Assembly (NCBI GenBank): GCA_025966225.1
Contig: JAOPVI010000092.1
Span: 1 to 41,125 of the forward strand
Origin: Mycobacterium sp.
GTDB taxonomy: Bacteria; Actinomycetota; Actinomycetes; Mycobacteriales; Mycobacteriaceae
Reading direction: 5' to 3'
DNA length: 41,125 nucleotides
Positions 33,406 to 41,125 of this stretch are shown piece by piece. The first letter of the stretch is position 1. The number at the start of each line of letters is the position of its first letter. Both the position numbers and the translations under genes were made by a program. The notes under the pieces were generated by a model. The model was not told where the DNA came from and did not search any database. It worked only from the letters and a program-made list of their open reading frames with translations.

Positions 33406-33851
33406 TGAGCGCGCCTGCCATGCCAGTTCGCGTGGCGATCGGAGCCGGGGCACTCCTGTGCGCCGCGGCGGTGGCCTCACTGGCGGCGGTAGGGGTGGCC
33501 AACGCCAGCCCGCCGCCCAGCGTGTCGGGCCAGAAGTACAGCGATGCGCAAACCGCGCTCACCGGGGCCGGGTTCACAGCGGTCGTATCGACCGTCGTCG
33601 GTGACAAGAAGGCGTGGCCCGACTGCCTGGTCACCAATGTCGTCAGCCGCACGAAGCCCGCAGTGGAGAACTCGTCTGGGTCGCCGACGAACCAAGCTCT
33701 GGTGTCACTGAACTGCTTTGGCACCGAGGCCTCCAACAAGGGCGCGGGTTACTCAGCGGGAAGTCCAGAAGGTCAGTCGATCGCCGCCGCGGCGTCGTCC
33801 TCGTCCGCAGCGGCGGCCGCGTCGTCATCGGCGGCGGCGCCGGCAGGCTAG
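33405..33851 (+). CDS. Secreted PASTA-like domain protein
   Basis: This 148-residue protein has a signal peptide (ALLCAAAVASLAAVGVANAS, predicted cleavage after it). One domain follows that resembles PASTA: PSVSGQKYSDAQTALTGAGF, then VVSRTKPAVENSSGS. Two cysteines (WPDCLV and SLNCFG) could form a disulfide. The C-terminus is a run of Ser/Ala about 35 residues long, typical of glycosylated or disordered mycobacterial tails. PASTA domains bind peptidoglycan fragments, so a cell-wall role is likely by family. It is coupled to the preceding small gene. Confidence 0.75.
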   Translation: MSAPAMPVRVAIGAGALLCAAAVASLAAVGVANASPPPSVSGQKYSDAQTALTGAGFTAVVSTVVGDKKAWPDCLVTNVVSRTKPAVENSSGSPTNQALVSLNCFGTEASNKGAGYSAGSPEGQSIAAAASSSSAAAAASSSAAAPAG

Positions 33852-33880
33852 CTCGATCCGCGGTGTGCCGTCTCATTAAG

Positions 33881-33906
33881 CCGCCATGGGTTGAACCCCA
33901 TGGCGG
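33881..33906. terminator. Perfect hairpin between convergent genes
   Basis: CCGCCATGGG-TTGAAC-CCCATGGCGG is a perfect 10-bp stem with a 6-nt loop, between the PASTA-like gene and the convergent exporter gene. It can act on both strands. No T-tract follows. Confidence 0.65.
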
Positions 33907-33948
33907 ACGCGGACGCGTTGGTGGGCGCGATCCTCTTGGCTGACGGCG

Positions 33949-34623
33949 TCAGGCAGCGCGAATTCCCTGGTATAGCAAGACGATTCCGATGACCACCAAG
34001 ATCACCGCGGTGAGCTCCGCGTGTTGGCGGTCTATCCAGTCCTTCACCCGTTGCAACTTGGGATCGAATCGCGCGGGCGCGGCGGAGTACGCCAAGATCG
34101 GCAGGGTCACCGTCGACCCGGCCAGCGCGGTGTAGCCCAGCACGGCCCACCACACCCCGGCCACGCCGAGCGCCGCCGTGCCGATGCCGAAGCCGGCCGC
34201 CGCGTTGGCGAACAGGAACTTCGGATTGATCAGCGGCAGCACGATGCCAAGCAGGAGCGCAGTGGACGGCCGGATCTTGGAGATGCCGTTCAGCCACGCG
34301 GGCGAGCTAGTTGCACGACGACGGGTCAGCCAGCGCACCACGCCTCCCACGACGAGCGCCACGCCGATCCCGATTCGGACGTAGGCCGACCACGCCTGCG
34401 ATTCCTGACCGGCTCCGCCGAGCGCCCGCGGCAGTTGCACGAACACCGCAGTGCACGCGCCGAGTCCGATGAGCCAGCCCAGCGCGAACGTCAGGCCGGT
34501 GGGGCGGGGCCGCGGGCAGTGGAGCACGAGCAGCAAGGGCGGGATGACCGAGAACGGCGACAGCGCAACGACCAGCGCCAACGGAACGAGCTCACCGGTC
34601 AGTGCTTGCCAGGTGACTGACAC
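33949..34623 (-). CDS. Gap/Sap-type exporter (LysE-like superfamily)
   Basis: This 224-residue integral membrane protein has six hydrophobic segments. It resembles the mycobacterial Gap/Sap family (glycopeptidolipid- or sulfolipid-addressing proteins): ALVVALSPFSVIPPLLLVLH at the start, GWLIGLGACTAVF, then LLLGIVLPLINPKFLFANAA, which contains the family's NPK turn. These proteins are thought to help move lipids or small molecules across the membrane. Start GTG 34623. It is last in a minus-strand series but separated by 12 bp from the next gene, so it may be co-transcribed. The substrate is unknown. Confidence 0.8.
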   Translation of the reverse strand: MSVTWQALTGELVPLALVVALSPFSVIPPLLLVLHCPRPRPTGLTFALGWLIGLGACTAVFVQLPRALGGAGQESQAWSAYVRIGIGVALVVGGVVRWLTRRRATSSPAWLNGISKIRPSTALLLGIVLPLINPKFLFANAAAGFGIGTAALGVAGVWWAVLGYTALAGSTVTLPILAYSAAPARFDPKLQRVKDWIDRQHAELTAVILVVIGIVLLYQGIRAA

Positions 34624-34635
34624 GGGCCGCGGCCG

Positions 34636-34965
34636 TCAGCCGGTCGCCACGACTGCGCCCGAAACCCAAGGCGCCACAGGGGTGTCCGAGTCGGTGTGAA
34701 AGGCGTCGGGCACGTCCTCGATGACGTCCCACGTCGCCGTCAGCCGACCGATGCCCACTGCGACGGCGCAGTTGACGCCCAGTTCGAGCAGGCGCGGCGA
34801 CAGGGTGCCCGACGAGCGCAGGGCAGCGGTGAGCCCCCCGAGCGCCTGGGCGACAGCCGGTCGACGCGTCATGATGGCGGCTACACCGAGGTTGATCCGG
34901 TCGCCCTGTCCGAGGTCGCCGAGGTCGGCGTTCGCGAATGCTTCAGATGGCGCAATACGGGACAT
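34636..34965 (-). pseudogene. Carboxymuconolactone-decarboxylase-like gene with internal deletion
   Basis: This 109-codon open frame has the start of a carboxymuconolactone decarboxylase-like protein (MSRIAP ... AVAQALGGLTAALRSSGTLS, then PRLLEL). It jumps directly to the typical C-terminus (GVNCAVAVGIGRLTATWDVI, EDVPDAFH, VAPWVSG). In relatives about 80-100 residues lie between, including the CxxC-H catalytic site. The frame is kept across the junction, so the deletion is in-frame and a short protein could still be made. It cannot have the family's usual activity. Confidence 0.65.
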
Positions 34966-34978
34966 GACCCCACGGTAA

Positions 34979-35716
34979 TCAGCGCAGGGCGCAGGGGCGG
35001 CCGAATCGGGCCCGGACCCCCGGCGAGTACAGGATGCGCAGTGGGCCGCCCGCAGTTTGTACGCCGCTGGCGGCGAGCAGGTCGTTGTCGAGGTCGACGA
35101 GCTCGGCGGCGTGCAACGGCCACGGTTCGTGCTCGTTGGGCACCCACCAGGTGCGGCCCGCCTTGCGCGTATGCGCGCCCCACCGCGCGGTCAGCCAGAC
35201 CTCCAGCGGCGTCGGCTCGACCAGAGCGCCGACGTCGACGACGAGCCGGTTGTGCAATCCCCTTCGCGGCCAACGCCGCACGCTGTCGTAGGTGATCCGG
35301 TCGCCGGCTCGCGTCAACCGCATCTTCGCCCACGTGTACGGGACGCCGAGTCCGATGCGGGTCGCCGCCACCACCGCAAGCCGCTCGGTTTCCAGCGAGC
35401 GGAAGAGCACGCCGTGGCGCCCGGCCTCATCCGTCGAGTACAGCCGGACGTTGGTCTCCAGAAAGCGCCCGACATACGGGAGCGGGTGTGAAAAGCCCAG
35501 CGCCACTTCACCCATGGCGAACGGCACCAGCCCGACGTAGGTCAAACCGTCGGCGAAGACGTCCGGCCGGGTGCCCGCCGGGTAGAGGTGCGCGACGGAG
35601 TCGGGTCGTACCGGCCAGTGCACGAAGGTGAGCTCACTCCAGCGCTGCGCACTGAAGATGGGCCGTTTCAAGGCCGGAGGGGTCAGCGGATAGCCGGTCA
35701 GCGCCGCGTCGTTCAC
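34979..35716 (-). CDS. DUF2071 (YqjF-like) family protein
   Basis: This 245-residue protein matches the DUF2071/YqjF family, whose fold is related to acetoacetate decarboxylase. The family block WSELTFVHWPVRPDSVAHLY is near the start, with TYVGLVPFAMGEVALGF, FLETNVRLYSTDEAGRHGV and a C-terminal YSPGVRARFGRP. The catalytic lysine of acetoacetate decarboxylase is not evident, and the family's function is unknown. GTG 35716 overlaps the stop of the preceding dehydrogenase gene (GTGA), so the two are translationally coupled and probably work in one process. Confidence 0.8.
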   Translation of the reverse strand: MNDAALTGYPLTPPALKRPIFSAQRWSELTFVHWPVRPDSVAHLYPAGTRPDVFADGLTYVGLVPFAMGEVALGFSHPLPYVGRFLETNVRLYSTDEAGRHGVLFRSLETERLAVVAATRIGLGVPYTWAKMRLTRAGDRITYDSVRRWPRRGLHNRLVVDVGALVEPTPLEVWLTARWGAHTRKAGRTWWVPNEHEPWPLHAAELVDLDNDLLAASGVQTAGGPLRILYSPGVRARFGRPCALR

Positions 35717-36654
35717 GGGTGGATGACGACCTTGATCGCGCCTGCCGCACGATCACCCGCGACCCGGAACGCCTCGGCCGCGTCGTCGAGCGAGAAGCGG
35801 TGCGTGATGAGCGTCGCCGCCAGGTCGGGCCGCGCCGCCAGCACGTCGACCGCCTCGCTGAACTCGCGGGCTCCGTGGTGATGGCCGTACATGCTCGACG
35901 GGAACAGCGTGATTTCCTTCAACGCCAGCTCCGGCCCGAGCTTGACCGGTGACCACCACGAGCCGAGCAGCAACACGCGCCCGCCTGGGCGTAACCGTCG
36001 GATCGCCTCCTCGATCGACGACTGCGTGCCCGCGGCATCGATCACCACGTCGTAGTCGTCGCCGGGTGTCGTACCAGCACCGAGCGCCTCTCCTGCGGCG
36101 ATTTGGTGACCGTGGCGCGCAGCGAGGTCCGCGGAGCCGCCGCGGTGCCTGGCGACCGCGAGCGCGTTGAGTCCGATCGAGCCACCGCCGACGACCAGCA
36201 CCCGTTCGTCGGGGACGATCGCGGCGCGGTTGAACCCGTGGACGGCGATCGCCAGCGGCTCGATCAGCGCCGCGTCGGTGGGCTGGATCGCCTTCGGCAG
36301 CGCGATGACACACCGGGGGGCGACGACGATCTCGTCGGCCATTCCGCCATCGCGTGCCATGCCGTAGACCCGCTGAAGAAACTCGCGACAGCGCTGCTCG
36401 TGTCCCGCGCGGCACCCGTCGCACTCGCCACACCCGGCCAGGGGTTCGATCGCCACGGCGGTCCCGTCGTCGAGCACCCCGGCGATCTCGTGGCCGAGGG
36501 TGACGGGTGGGAAACCCATCGCCGCCATGTGGAGGTCGGAGCCGCAGACCCCCGCGGACACGACCCGGACCCGGACACCGTCACCGACACCGGCAGAGGT
36601 TGCTACCTCGCGCACTTCGACTGTCCCCGGGCCACTCACCCGTACCGCTCGCAC
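35713..36654 (-). CDS. Zinc-dependent alcohol/sorbitol dehydrogenase-like protein
   Basis: This 313-residue medium-chain dehydrogenase has the catalytic zinc ligands in AGVCGSDLHMAA and GHEIAG. A full structural zinc set is visible (GCGECDGCRAGHEQRC). The Rossmann motif is VLVVGGGSIGLNALAVA, followed by the coenzyme region. The nearest relatives are threonine/sorbitol dehydrogenase-like proteins. It is shorter than usual (about 340) because the start is close to strand 1. Start GTG 36654, stop overlapping the DUF2071 start. The substrate is unknown. Confidence 0.88.
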   Translation of the reverse strand: MRAVRVSGPGTVEVREVATSAGVGDGVRVRVVSAGVCGSDLHMAAMGFPPVTLGHEIAGVLDDGTAVAIEPLAGCGECDGCRAGHEQRCREFLQRVYGMARDGGMADEIVVAPRCVIALPKAIQPTDAALIEPLAIAVHGFNRAAIVPDERVLVVGGGSIGLNALAVARHRGGSADLAARHGHQIAAGEALGAGTTPGDDYDVVIDAAGTQSSIEEAIRRLRPGGRVLLLGSWWSPVKLGPELALKEITLFPSSMYGHHHGAREFSEAVDVLAARPDLAATLITHRFSLDDAAEAFRVAGDRAAGAIKVVIHP

Positions 36655-36672
36655 GGCCAGACGCTACCCGGT

Positions 36673-37026
36673 TCAGTTGCGGTGTCTGACGACGTTGATG
36701 ACGTTGCCGTCCGGTGCGCGGACGAAGAACCTCCGCACTCCCCAGGCCTCTGTGGTCAGCGGGTGCACGATCTCGTAGCCGAGGCCCTTCGCCTCTTCAT
36801 AAGCAGCGTCGACGTCGTCGGTGAGCACGGAGATGACCGGATCCTCGGGAGCGGTGGCGTCACGCGTGACGAGCTGGACGTTGGCACCGGTGTCAGGAGA
36901 GGTGTAGCGGGCCACCCAGCCCATGTTGAACTCTTCGGTGCTCAGCCCGAGGTAATCGGTGTAGAAGGTCTTCGCTGATTCGACGTCGGCCACCCGGAGG
37001 TCGGCCGTGATTCGGTTGGCACGCAT
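36673..37026 (-). CDS. Glyoxalase/VOC-fold protein
   Basis: This 117-residue single VOC module has ADLRVADVESAKTFYTDYLG at the start and GANVQLVTRD, then LGYEIVHPLTTEAWGVRRFF and VRAPDGNVINVVRHR at the end. These contain the metal-ligand or substrate positions of the family, but ligand identity is not obvious from one module; such proteins work as dimers. Function ranges from antibiotic-binding to isomerases. ATG 37026 is chosen because the module starts there; the frame is open upstream for 52 more codons, but these lie inside the adjacent hydrolase gene. Confidence 0.8.
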   Translation of the reverse strand: MRANRITADLRVADVESAKTFYTDYLGLSTEEFNMGWVARYTSPDTGANVQLVTRDATAPEDPVISVLTDDVDAAYEEAKGLGYEIVHPLTTEAWGVRRFFVRAPDGNVINVVRHRN

Positions 37027-37042
37027 GCCGTCTGACGCTACG

Positions 37043-37912
37043 TCAGAGCGAGCGCAGGAACGCCGTCGTCTGGTCGACGAAGATCGCGTTGTCGTCGCCC
37101 GCCACCATGTGGCCGGCACCCGCGACGTCGATGGCCGTCGCACCAGGGATGAGTTCGAGGAGCTCGGCCGCCCCAGCCGCACTGACGATGTCCGACAACA
37201 TGCCTCGCACCAGCAAGGTCGGGACGGCGATGCGTCGTGCGGCGTCGGCCAGTCTCAGATGATGGGCGTCGTGATCTACGTCGAGGCCCTGACCGATGCG
37301 CATGAAGGCCGGGTCCCAGTGCCAGTACAGCCGGCCGTCCTCGGCCAACCGCACGTTGCGTCGCAGCCCTTCGATGTTGCTCGGACGCTCGCGATGTGGC
37401 TGATAGGCGGCGACCGCGTCGGCCACCTCGTCGAGGCTTTCGAAGCCCGTCGGCGCCGAACTCATGAAGTCGCCAATCTTCTCGACGCCGTCGGGCTCGA
37501 TGCGGGGCACGATGTCGACGAGCACCAACGCCCTTGCCACACCACCTATTTCACCCTCGGCCACCATTGCCGTCATGCCACCCATGGACGCGCCGATGAT
37601 CACCGGGAGCATCGGCGACGATTCGGCGAGTTGGTCGCGCACCAGCAGCAGGTCCTCGACGAGGGCCTCGACCCCATAGTCACCGTCGGGCGCCCATGCG
37701 CTCTCGCCGTGCCCGCGGGCGTCGAGGGTCACCACGTCCCAACCCTCGGTGGCCAACGAACGCGCGGCGCGGTCCCAGGAATGTCGGGTCTGTCCACCGC
37801 CGTGCAGCATCAGCACGGGTCCGCGGTCCCCGCCGCTCCCCCATCGGTCCCCGGCCAGCGGACCTCCCGCACCCGCAAAGACGACGGGTTCTGCGTCGAA
37901 CGTCGCGGACAT
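37043..37912 (-). CDS. Alpha/beta hydrolase
   Basis: This 289-residue alpha/beta-hydrolase-fold enzyme has the oxyanion-loop LMLHGGGQTRHSWDRAA, DARGHGESAWAPDG, the nucleophile elbow IIGASMGGM (Ser), and GAGHMVAGDDN with the catalytic His. The acidic member is probably the Asp in LVRGMLSDIVS. Substrates in this branch include esters, lactones and C-C bond hydrolysis products; none can be assigned. ATG 37912 is taken because AAGGA lies at good distance; GTG 37918 would add two residues. It is 16 bp upstream of the VOC gene on the same strand and divergent from the DUF35-thiolase operon. Confidence 0.85.
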   Translation of the reverse strand: MSATFDAEPVVFAGAGGPLAGDRWGSGGDRGPVLMLHGGGQTRHSWDRAARSLATEGWDVVTLDARGHGESAWAPDGDYGVEALVEDLLLVRDQLAESSPMLPVIIGASMGGMTAMVAEGEIGGVARALVLVDIVPRIEPDGVEKIGDFMSSAPTGFESLDEVADAVAAYQPHRERPSNIEGLRRNVRLAEDGRLYWHWDPAFMRIGQGLDVDHDAHHLRLADAARRIAVPTLLVRGMLSDIVSAAGAAELLELIPGATAIDVAGAGHMVAGDDNAIFVDQTTAFLRSL

Positions 37913-38040
37913 GTGCACAATCCTTCTCTAGGTCGCCTAATAATTGCACTAGCCCCGCGATAATCGGACCCCGGGATCGCCACCGATCCGCACCGTGTCA
38001 TGGTCAAGGGGCCGGTGAACCCCTTGGCGGATGGAGCTCG

Positions 38041-38460
38041 ATGACTACCGATCAGGTGACAGGCGGTCGCATACCGCTGGTGTCGTATCTCGAATTGGAC
38101 CCGCCGCATCTGGTCGCACAGCAGTGCACGCAGTGCCTGGCCAGGTACTTCGACCGGCGAAATGCATGTGCATCCTGCGGCGGTGAGGAATTCGGCCAGG
38201 TCGACGTCGACACGACCGGAACGGTGCGCACGTTCAGCATCGTGGCCTTCAGCATCCCCGGAGTCGAGGTGCCGTTCGTCGCCGCGATCGTCGACTGCGG
38301 CGGCACCAGCGTCCGTGGAAAGCTCGTCGGCGTCACGCCGGATCCCGAGCACGTGAAGGTCGGAATGAAAGTCAAGTTGGTCACCGTTTCCGAGGGCGTC
38401 GACGACGACGGCGTGGAAGCGATCGGGTACGCATTCGCCCCTGCCAGCGAGGAGAACTGA
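38041..38460 (+). CDS. DUF35 OB-fold / zinc-ribbon protein
   Basis: This 139-residue DUF35 protein has an N-terminal zinc ribbon (CTQC ... CASC, about residues 29-49) and then an OB fold with GTVRTFSIVAFSIPGV and VRGKLVGVTPDP. DUF35 proteins partner thiolase-like enzymes and bind acyl-CoA; known pairs act in steroid side-chain cleavage (ChsH2-Ltp2 type) and polyketide steps. ATG 38041 follows a 128-bp divergent intergenic region. The thiolase gene starts at the overlapping TGATG, so they should form a complex. Confidence 0.85.
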   Translation: MTTDQVTGGRIPLVSYLELDPPHLVAQQCTQCLARYFDRRNACASCGGEEFGQVDVDTTGTVRTFSIVAFSIPGVEVPFVAAIVDCGGTSVRGKLVGVTPDPEHVKVGMKVKLVTVSEGVDDDGVEAIGYAFAPASEEN

Positions 38461-39662
38461 TGAGCGACGCAGTCTGGATTCTCGGCATCCACATGACCAG
38501 GTTCGGCAAGCATCCCGATCTCGACGAGGTCGACCTCGCCTCCGAAGCCGCCAGGGGCGCGCTCGCCGACGCGGGCGTTGGCATGAAGGACATGGGCATC
38601 CTGGCGGCGGGCAACTTGATGCAGGCCAGCGCGGGCATCGGCCAACAGCTGCAGAAGCAGATCGGCCAGACCGGCATCCCGGTGTTCAACGTCGCCAACG
38701 CCTGCGCAACCGGCGCCACTGCCGTTCGCGTCGTCCACATGGCGCTGAAGGCCGGTGAGGCCGACTACGGTCTCGCGGTCGGTGTCGAAAAGCTCTCCGG
38801 GGCAGGTCTTCTCGGTGCACCCAAGGCCAAGAAGGACAATCGGTGGGCGGCCGACGGGCGACTCGGCGCCGTCGCGCTGTTGGAAGGCCGAACCGGCACC
38901 GACCTGATGCCGGGAGTCTTCGCCCAGATCGGTATGGAGTACGCGCACCGCTACGGTGGGGCCGACCTCGAGTTGTTCGCCCGCATCGCGGAGAAGAACC
39001 ATGCCCATTCGACGCTGAATCCGCTTGCGGCATACCAGAAGCGGTTCACCCTGGAGCAGATCATGAACGACGTCATGATCTCCTATCCCAACACCAGGTC
39101 GATGTGCTCGGCGAACTGTGACGGGGCCGCCGCGGCAGTGCTGGTGACCGAGGCCAAGTTGCGCACGTTGTCGCTCGAACAGCAGCGTCGCGCGGTGAAG
39201 ATCAGCGCCTCCGTGCTGACCAGCGACCCGTGGCAAGAGGCGTGCCAGGTGTTGCCGGACGTCAACACCTTGACCCGGCAAGCCGCGGCCACTGCCTACG
39301 AGCAGGCCGGCATCGGCCCAGAAGATCTCAATCTGGTGGAGCTGCACGACTGCTTCGCCACCGCGGAACTGGTCCACTACGATAACCTTGGGCTGTGCGA
39401 GCCGGGCGGGGCGCTGGACTTCGTGCGCTCCGGAAGGGGTTGGCGCGACAGCGACATGCCGGTCAACGTGAGCGGCGGCCTCGAGTCCAAGGGCCACCCG
39501 ATCGCGGCCACCGGCATCGCCGGTATCTACGAGGTGTCCACCCACCTTCGCGGCGAGGGTGGGCAGCGGCAGATCGAAGGCGCCAAGGTGGGCATGGCCC
39601 ACGTCATCGGCCTTGGCAGCGCATGCGGTCTGCACATCCTGGAGAAGAGCTCCGTCGCCTGA
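38460..39662 (+). CDS. Thiolase-like (lipid-transfer type) enzyme
   Basis: This 400-residue thiolase-fold protein of the SCP-x/lipid-transfer group has the nucleophile region NVANACATGATAVR with C82, LHDCFATAELVHYD and a glycine-rich end SGGLESKGHPIAATG. The HDC and GHP motifs are the family active-site histidine contexts. Related proteins act as thiolases or as retro-aldolases when bound to a DUF35 partner, as encoded directly upstream here. The acyl-CoA substrate is unknown; steroid or branched lipid degradation is a reasonable expectation. The SDR gene overlaps the stop by 1 bp. Confidence 0.88.
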   Translation: MSDAVWILGIHMTRFGKHPDLDEVDLASEAARGALADAGVGMKDMGILAAGNLMQASAGIGQQLQKQIGQTGIPVFNVANACATGATAVRVVHMALKAGEADYGLAVGVEKLSGAGLLGAPKAKKDNRWAADGRLGAVALLEGRTGTDLMPGVFAQIGMEYAHRYGGADLELFARIAEKNHAHSTLNPLAAYQKRFTLEQIMNDVMISYPNTRSMCSANCDGAAAAVLVTEAKLRTLSLEQQRRAVKISASVLTSDPWQEACQVLPDVNTLTRQAAATAYEQAGIGPEDLNLVELHDCFATAELVHYDNLGLCEPGGALDFVRSGRGWRDSDMPVNVSGGLESKGHPIAATGIAGIYEVSTHLRGEGGQRQIEGAKVGMAHVIGLGSACGLHILEKSSVA

Positions 39663-40456
39663 TGACCACGCACACAGAGCTTTTCGACCTCACCGGCAAG
39701 AACGCCCTCGTCACCGGAGGCACCCGCGGCATCGGCATGATGATGGCCCGCGGGCTGCTGCAGGCCGGTGCTCGCGTGACGATCAGCTCACGGAAGGCCG
39801 ATGCGTGCGAACAGGCCCGGGAACAGCTGTCCGAGTTCGGAGACGTGCAAGCGGTGCCCGCCGACCTGTCGCGGCACGACGAATGTCTGCGACTTGCCGA
39901 AGTGGTCGGTGCCGACCCGGCCGGACTCCACATTCTGGTCAACAACGCGGGCACTACCTGGGGCGAGCCGTTGGAGACGTTCCCAGATTCGGCGTGGGAC
40001 AAGGTCATCGACCTCAACCTCAAGTCGCCGTTCTGGATGGTGCAGGCCTTGTTGCCCGCACTTCGCCGCGCGGCCACCTTCGACGACCCCGCCCGCATCA
40101 TCAACATCGGCAGCATCGATGCCATTCACATCAGCCCGCTGCCGACGTACTCCTACGCCAGCGCCAAGGCGGCACTCCATCAGCTGACCCGGGTACTGGC
40201 CCGCGAACTGGGCCCGCAACACATCACGGTCAACGCGGTCGCGCCGGGACCGTTCCAATCGAAGATGATGGCGGCGACGCTCGAAGTGGCGGGCGACGCG
40301 ATCGCGGCGGCCGCGCCGCTGGGCCGCATCGGACGCGACGACGACATGGCCGGAATCGCCGTCTTCCTCTCCAGCCGCGCGGGCGCCTATCTGACGGGGA
40401 CGGTCATCCCTGTGGACGGTGGCATCGCGACGACCGCGAGCGGGACGTCGGGCTAG
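39662..40456 (+). CDS. Short-chain dehydrogenase/reductase
   Basis: This 264-residue classical SDR has the cofactor motif TGGTRGIG, PADLS after strand 3, NNAGTTWGEP, the catalytic Ser in NIGSIDA and the YSYASAK Tyr/Lys pair. SSRK after strand 2 suggests NADP(H). As the third gene of the DUF35-thiolase-SDR operon, it probably handles the beta-hydroxy/beta-keto step or reduces the aldehyde or ketone released by the thiolase-like enzyme. The last four bases overlap the convergent small membrane-protein gene. Confidence 0.88.
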   Translation: MTTHTELFDLTGKNALVTGGTRGIGMMMARGLLQAGARVTISSRKADACEQAREQLSEFGDVQAVPADLSRHDECLRLAEVVGADPAGLHILVNNAGTTWGEPLETFPDSAWDKVIDLNLKSPFWMVQALLPALRRAATFDDPARIINIGSIDAIHISPLPTYSYASAKAALHQLTRVLARELGPQHITVNAVAPGPFQSKMMAATLEVAGDAIAAAAPLGRIGRDDDMAGIAVFLSSRAGAYLTGTVIPVDGGIATTASGTSG

Positions 40457-40734
40457 TCCCCGGCACCCGCTTTCGGACGGCGCAACTTGGCGGACGCGGC
40501 TTCGATGAGCTCGGCGGTCGTGGGCTTTTCGGTCGACTCGTCCTTTCCGGAGCTGTTCGTGATGGACAACGCGATCAACACGTCGGCGGCGGTGATGAAC
40601 AGCCCCCACCAGTACATCCACCTCGTCTCGGGCTCAGGTTGAATGGCGAAGTAGGTGACGAGGAAGATCGGCCCGACGATCCCGAACACGAAGATCATCA
40701 GCTGAATGCGCACATAGCGCCAGAACGTCGACAT
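40453..40734 (-). CDS. Small two-pass membrane protein
   Basis: This 93-residue hypothetical protein has hydrophobic segments at about residues 9-30 and 40-58 and a charged C-terminal tail rich in Glu, Lys and Ala. No motif is known to me. The ATG lies 7 bp after the end of the partial dehydrogenase gene on the same strand, so the two are likely co-transcribed. The stop overlaps the convergent SDR gene by 4 bp. Confidence 0.6.
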   Translation of the reverse strand: MSTFWRYVRIQLMIFVFGIVGPIFLVTYFAIQPEPETRWMYWWGLFITAADVLIALSITNSSGKDESTEKPTTAELIEAASAKLRRPKAGAGD

Positions 40735-40741
40735 CTTGGCC

Positions 40742-41125
40742 TCACACGTTGACTGCGCTGCTGCCCGGATCGATCAGTATCTTGGCGTGCCGTTCGGGAT
40801 CGCCGAGGGCTTGGAACGCCGCGTCCACCCCGTCGAGTCCGACGGTTCCCGTCACCAGTGCCGAGGCGTCGAGCTTCCCGTCGGCCAACATGTGCAGGGT
40901 GTCGTGGAATTCCAGTGGCGTGGAACCGAATACGAACCGCATGTCGATTTCCTTGCCGGTGCCGATGCTCGGTCGAATGCGGTCCTCCCCCATGCAAACC
41001 CCGACCACGACGACCCTGGCTCCCAGCGGGGCTCCCCCGAGCACGGCGTCGATCATTCCGGGCACGCCGACGCATTCGAAGACCACCGATTGCTTCGGTC
41101 CGGCGGCGCCAAGCTTGTCGGCCGC
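40742..41125 (-). CDS. Zinc-binding alcohol dehydrogenase-like protein, C-terminal part
   Basis: The gene runs off the right edge; its last 127 codons are visible. They encode the second half of a medium-chain dehydrogenase Rossmann domain: VVFECVGVPGMIDAVLGGAP, then GARVVVVGVCMGEDRIRPSI, and the C-terminal GLDGVDAAFQALGDPERHAK. The catalytic zinc site would be beyond the window, so subfamily and substrate cannot be given. The internal GTG at 41086 is not a start, since the frame is open and conserved to the edge. Confidence 0.85.
   Translation of the reverse strand, partial: AADKLGAAGPKQSVVFECVGVPGMIDAVLGGAPLGARVVVVGVCMGEDRIRPSIGTGKEIDMRFVFGSTPLEFHDTLHMLADGKLDASALVTGTVGLDGVDAAFQALGDPERHAKILIDPGSSAVNV

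Noticed and set aside
38052..39635. A 527-codon minus-strand open frame opposite the DUF35 and thiolase genes
   Set aside because: The plus strand encodes two clearly recognised families with overlapping start and stop. The antisense frame has no recognisable features.

Overview
The window looks like chromosomal DNA of a mycobacterium, most likely a rapidly growing Mycolicibacterium. It is uniformly GC-rich and uses many GTG starts. It carries lineage-typical genes: an LpqH-type 19 kDa lipoprotein, a PE-PPE-domain esterase-like protein, a PknH_C-type lipoprotein, a PASTA-like secreted protein, a Gap/Sap-type exporter, the 18 kDa Hsp20 antigen, and the PrimC and LigC DNA-repair proteins. No tRNA, rRNA, CRISPR array, insertion sequence or phage gene was seen. 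All identifications rest on reading the sequence and on remembered family sequences; no database was searched.

Layout. 1-2600: end of a DsbA-like gene, two small overlapping membrane proteins, a lipoprotein and a small hypothetical, with a decayed copy of the primC 3' end between them. 2800-8880: a DNA-repair region with a PrimC-type primase-polymerase and two different LigC-type ATP-dependent ligases. The ligases are separated by an HxlR regulator, a broken NmrA-like gene, hsp18 and a MerR-like regulator. 8834-19741: a catabolic cluster. One arm encodes a B12-dependent diol/glycerol dehydratase (large and medium subunits fused, plus a small subunit), its reactivase ATPase and an APC permease. 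The divergent arm encodes a class-III aminotransferase-fold enzyme, an APH-fold kinase, a short-chain dehydrogenase and a HutC-type GntR repressor, followed by a metallo-beta-lactamase-fold protein. 19836-26818: an arylsulfatase remnant, gluQRS, an amino-acid ABC transporter whose binding protein and permease are fused, then on the minus strand a P450, tgt and a haloalkane dehalogenase. 27017-33851: envelope and secreted proteins, and an operon of two paralogous membrane proteins with cytochrome-oxidase subunit III and IV-like proteins and a TetR regulator. 33949-41125: a minus-strand run of metabolic genes (exporter, internally deleted carboxymuconolactone-decarboxylase-like gene, DUF2071, alcohol dehydrogenase, VOC, alpha/beta hydrolase), a plus-strand DUF35-thiolase-SDR operon, and a partial alcohol dehydrogenase at the edge.

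How the genes may work together. The most distinctive unit is 8834-19741. The kinase, PLP enzyme, SDR, permease and GntR match, as a set, the enzymes I associate with the 1-amino-2-propanol microcompartment (RMM) of M. smegmatis: a kinase phosphorylates the amino alcohol and a phospholyase releases an aldehyde. The diol dehydratase would make the same kind of aldehyde from 1,2-propanediol. No shell protein or aldehyde dehydrogenase is present, and the dehydratase lacks the N-terminal extensions linked to encapsulation, so I propose a shell-less, cytosolic amino-alcohol/diol route. A dyad with core ATTGG-N5-CCAAT lies both in the divergent permease/aminotransferase region and over the gntR promoter, which suggests a single regulon. 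A second theme is queuosine: tgt and gluQRS lie within 6 kb of each other. Several gene remnants and an internal deletion show that the window has been rearranged repeatedly.
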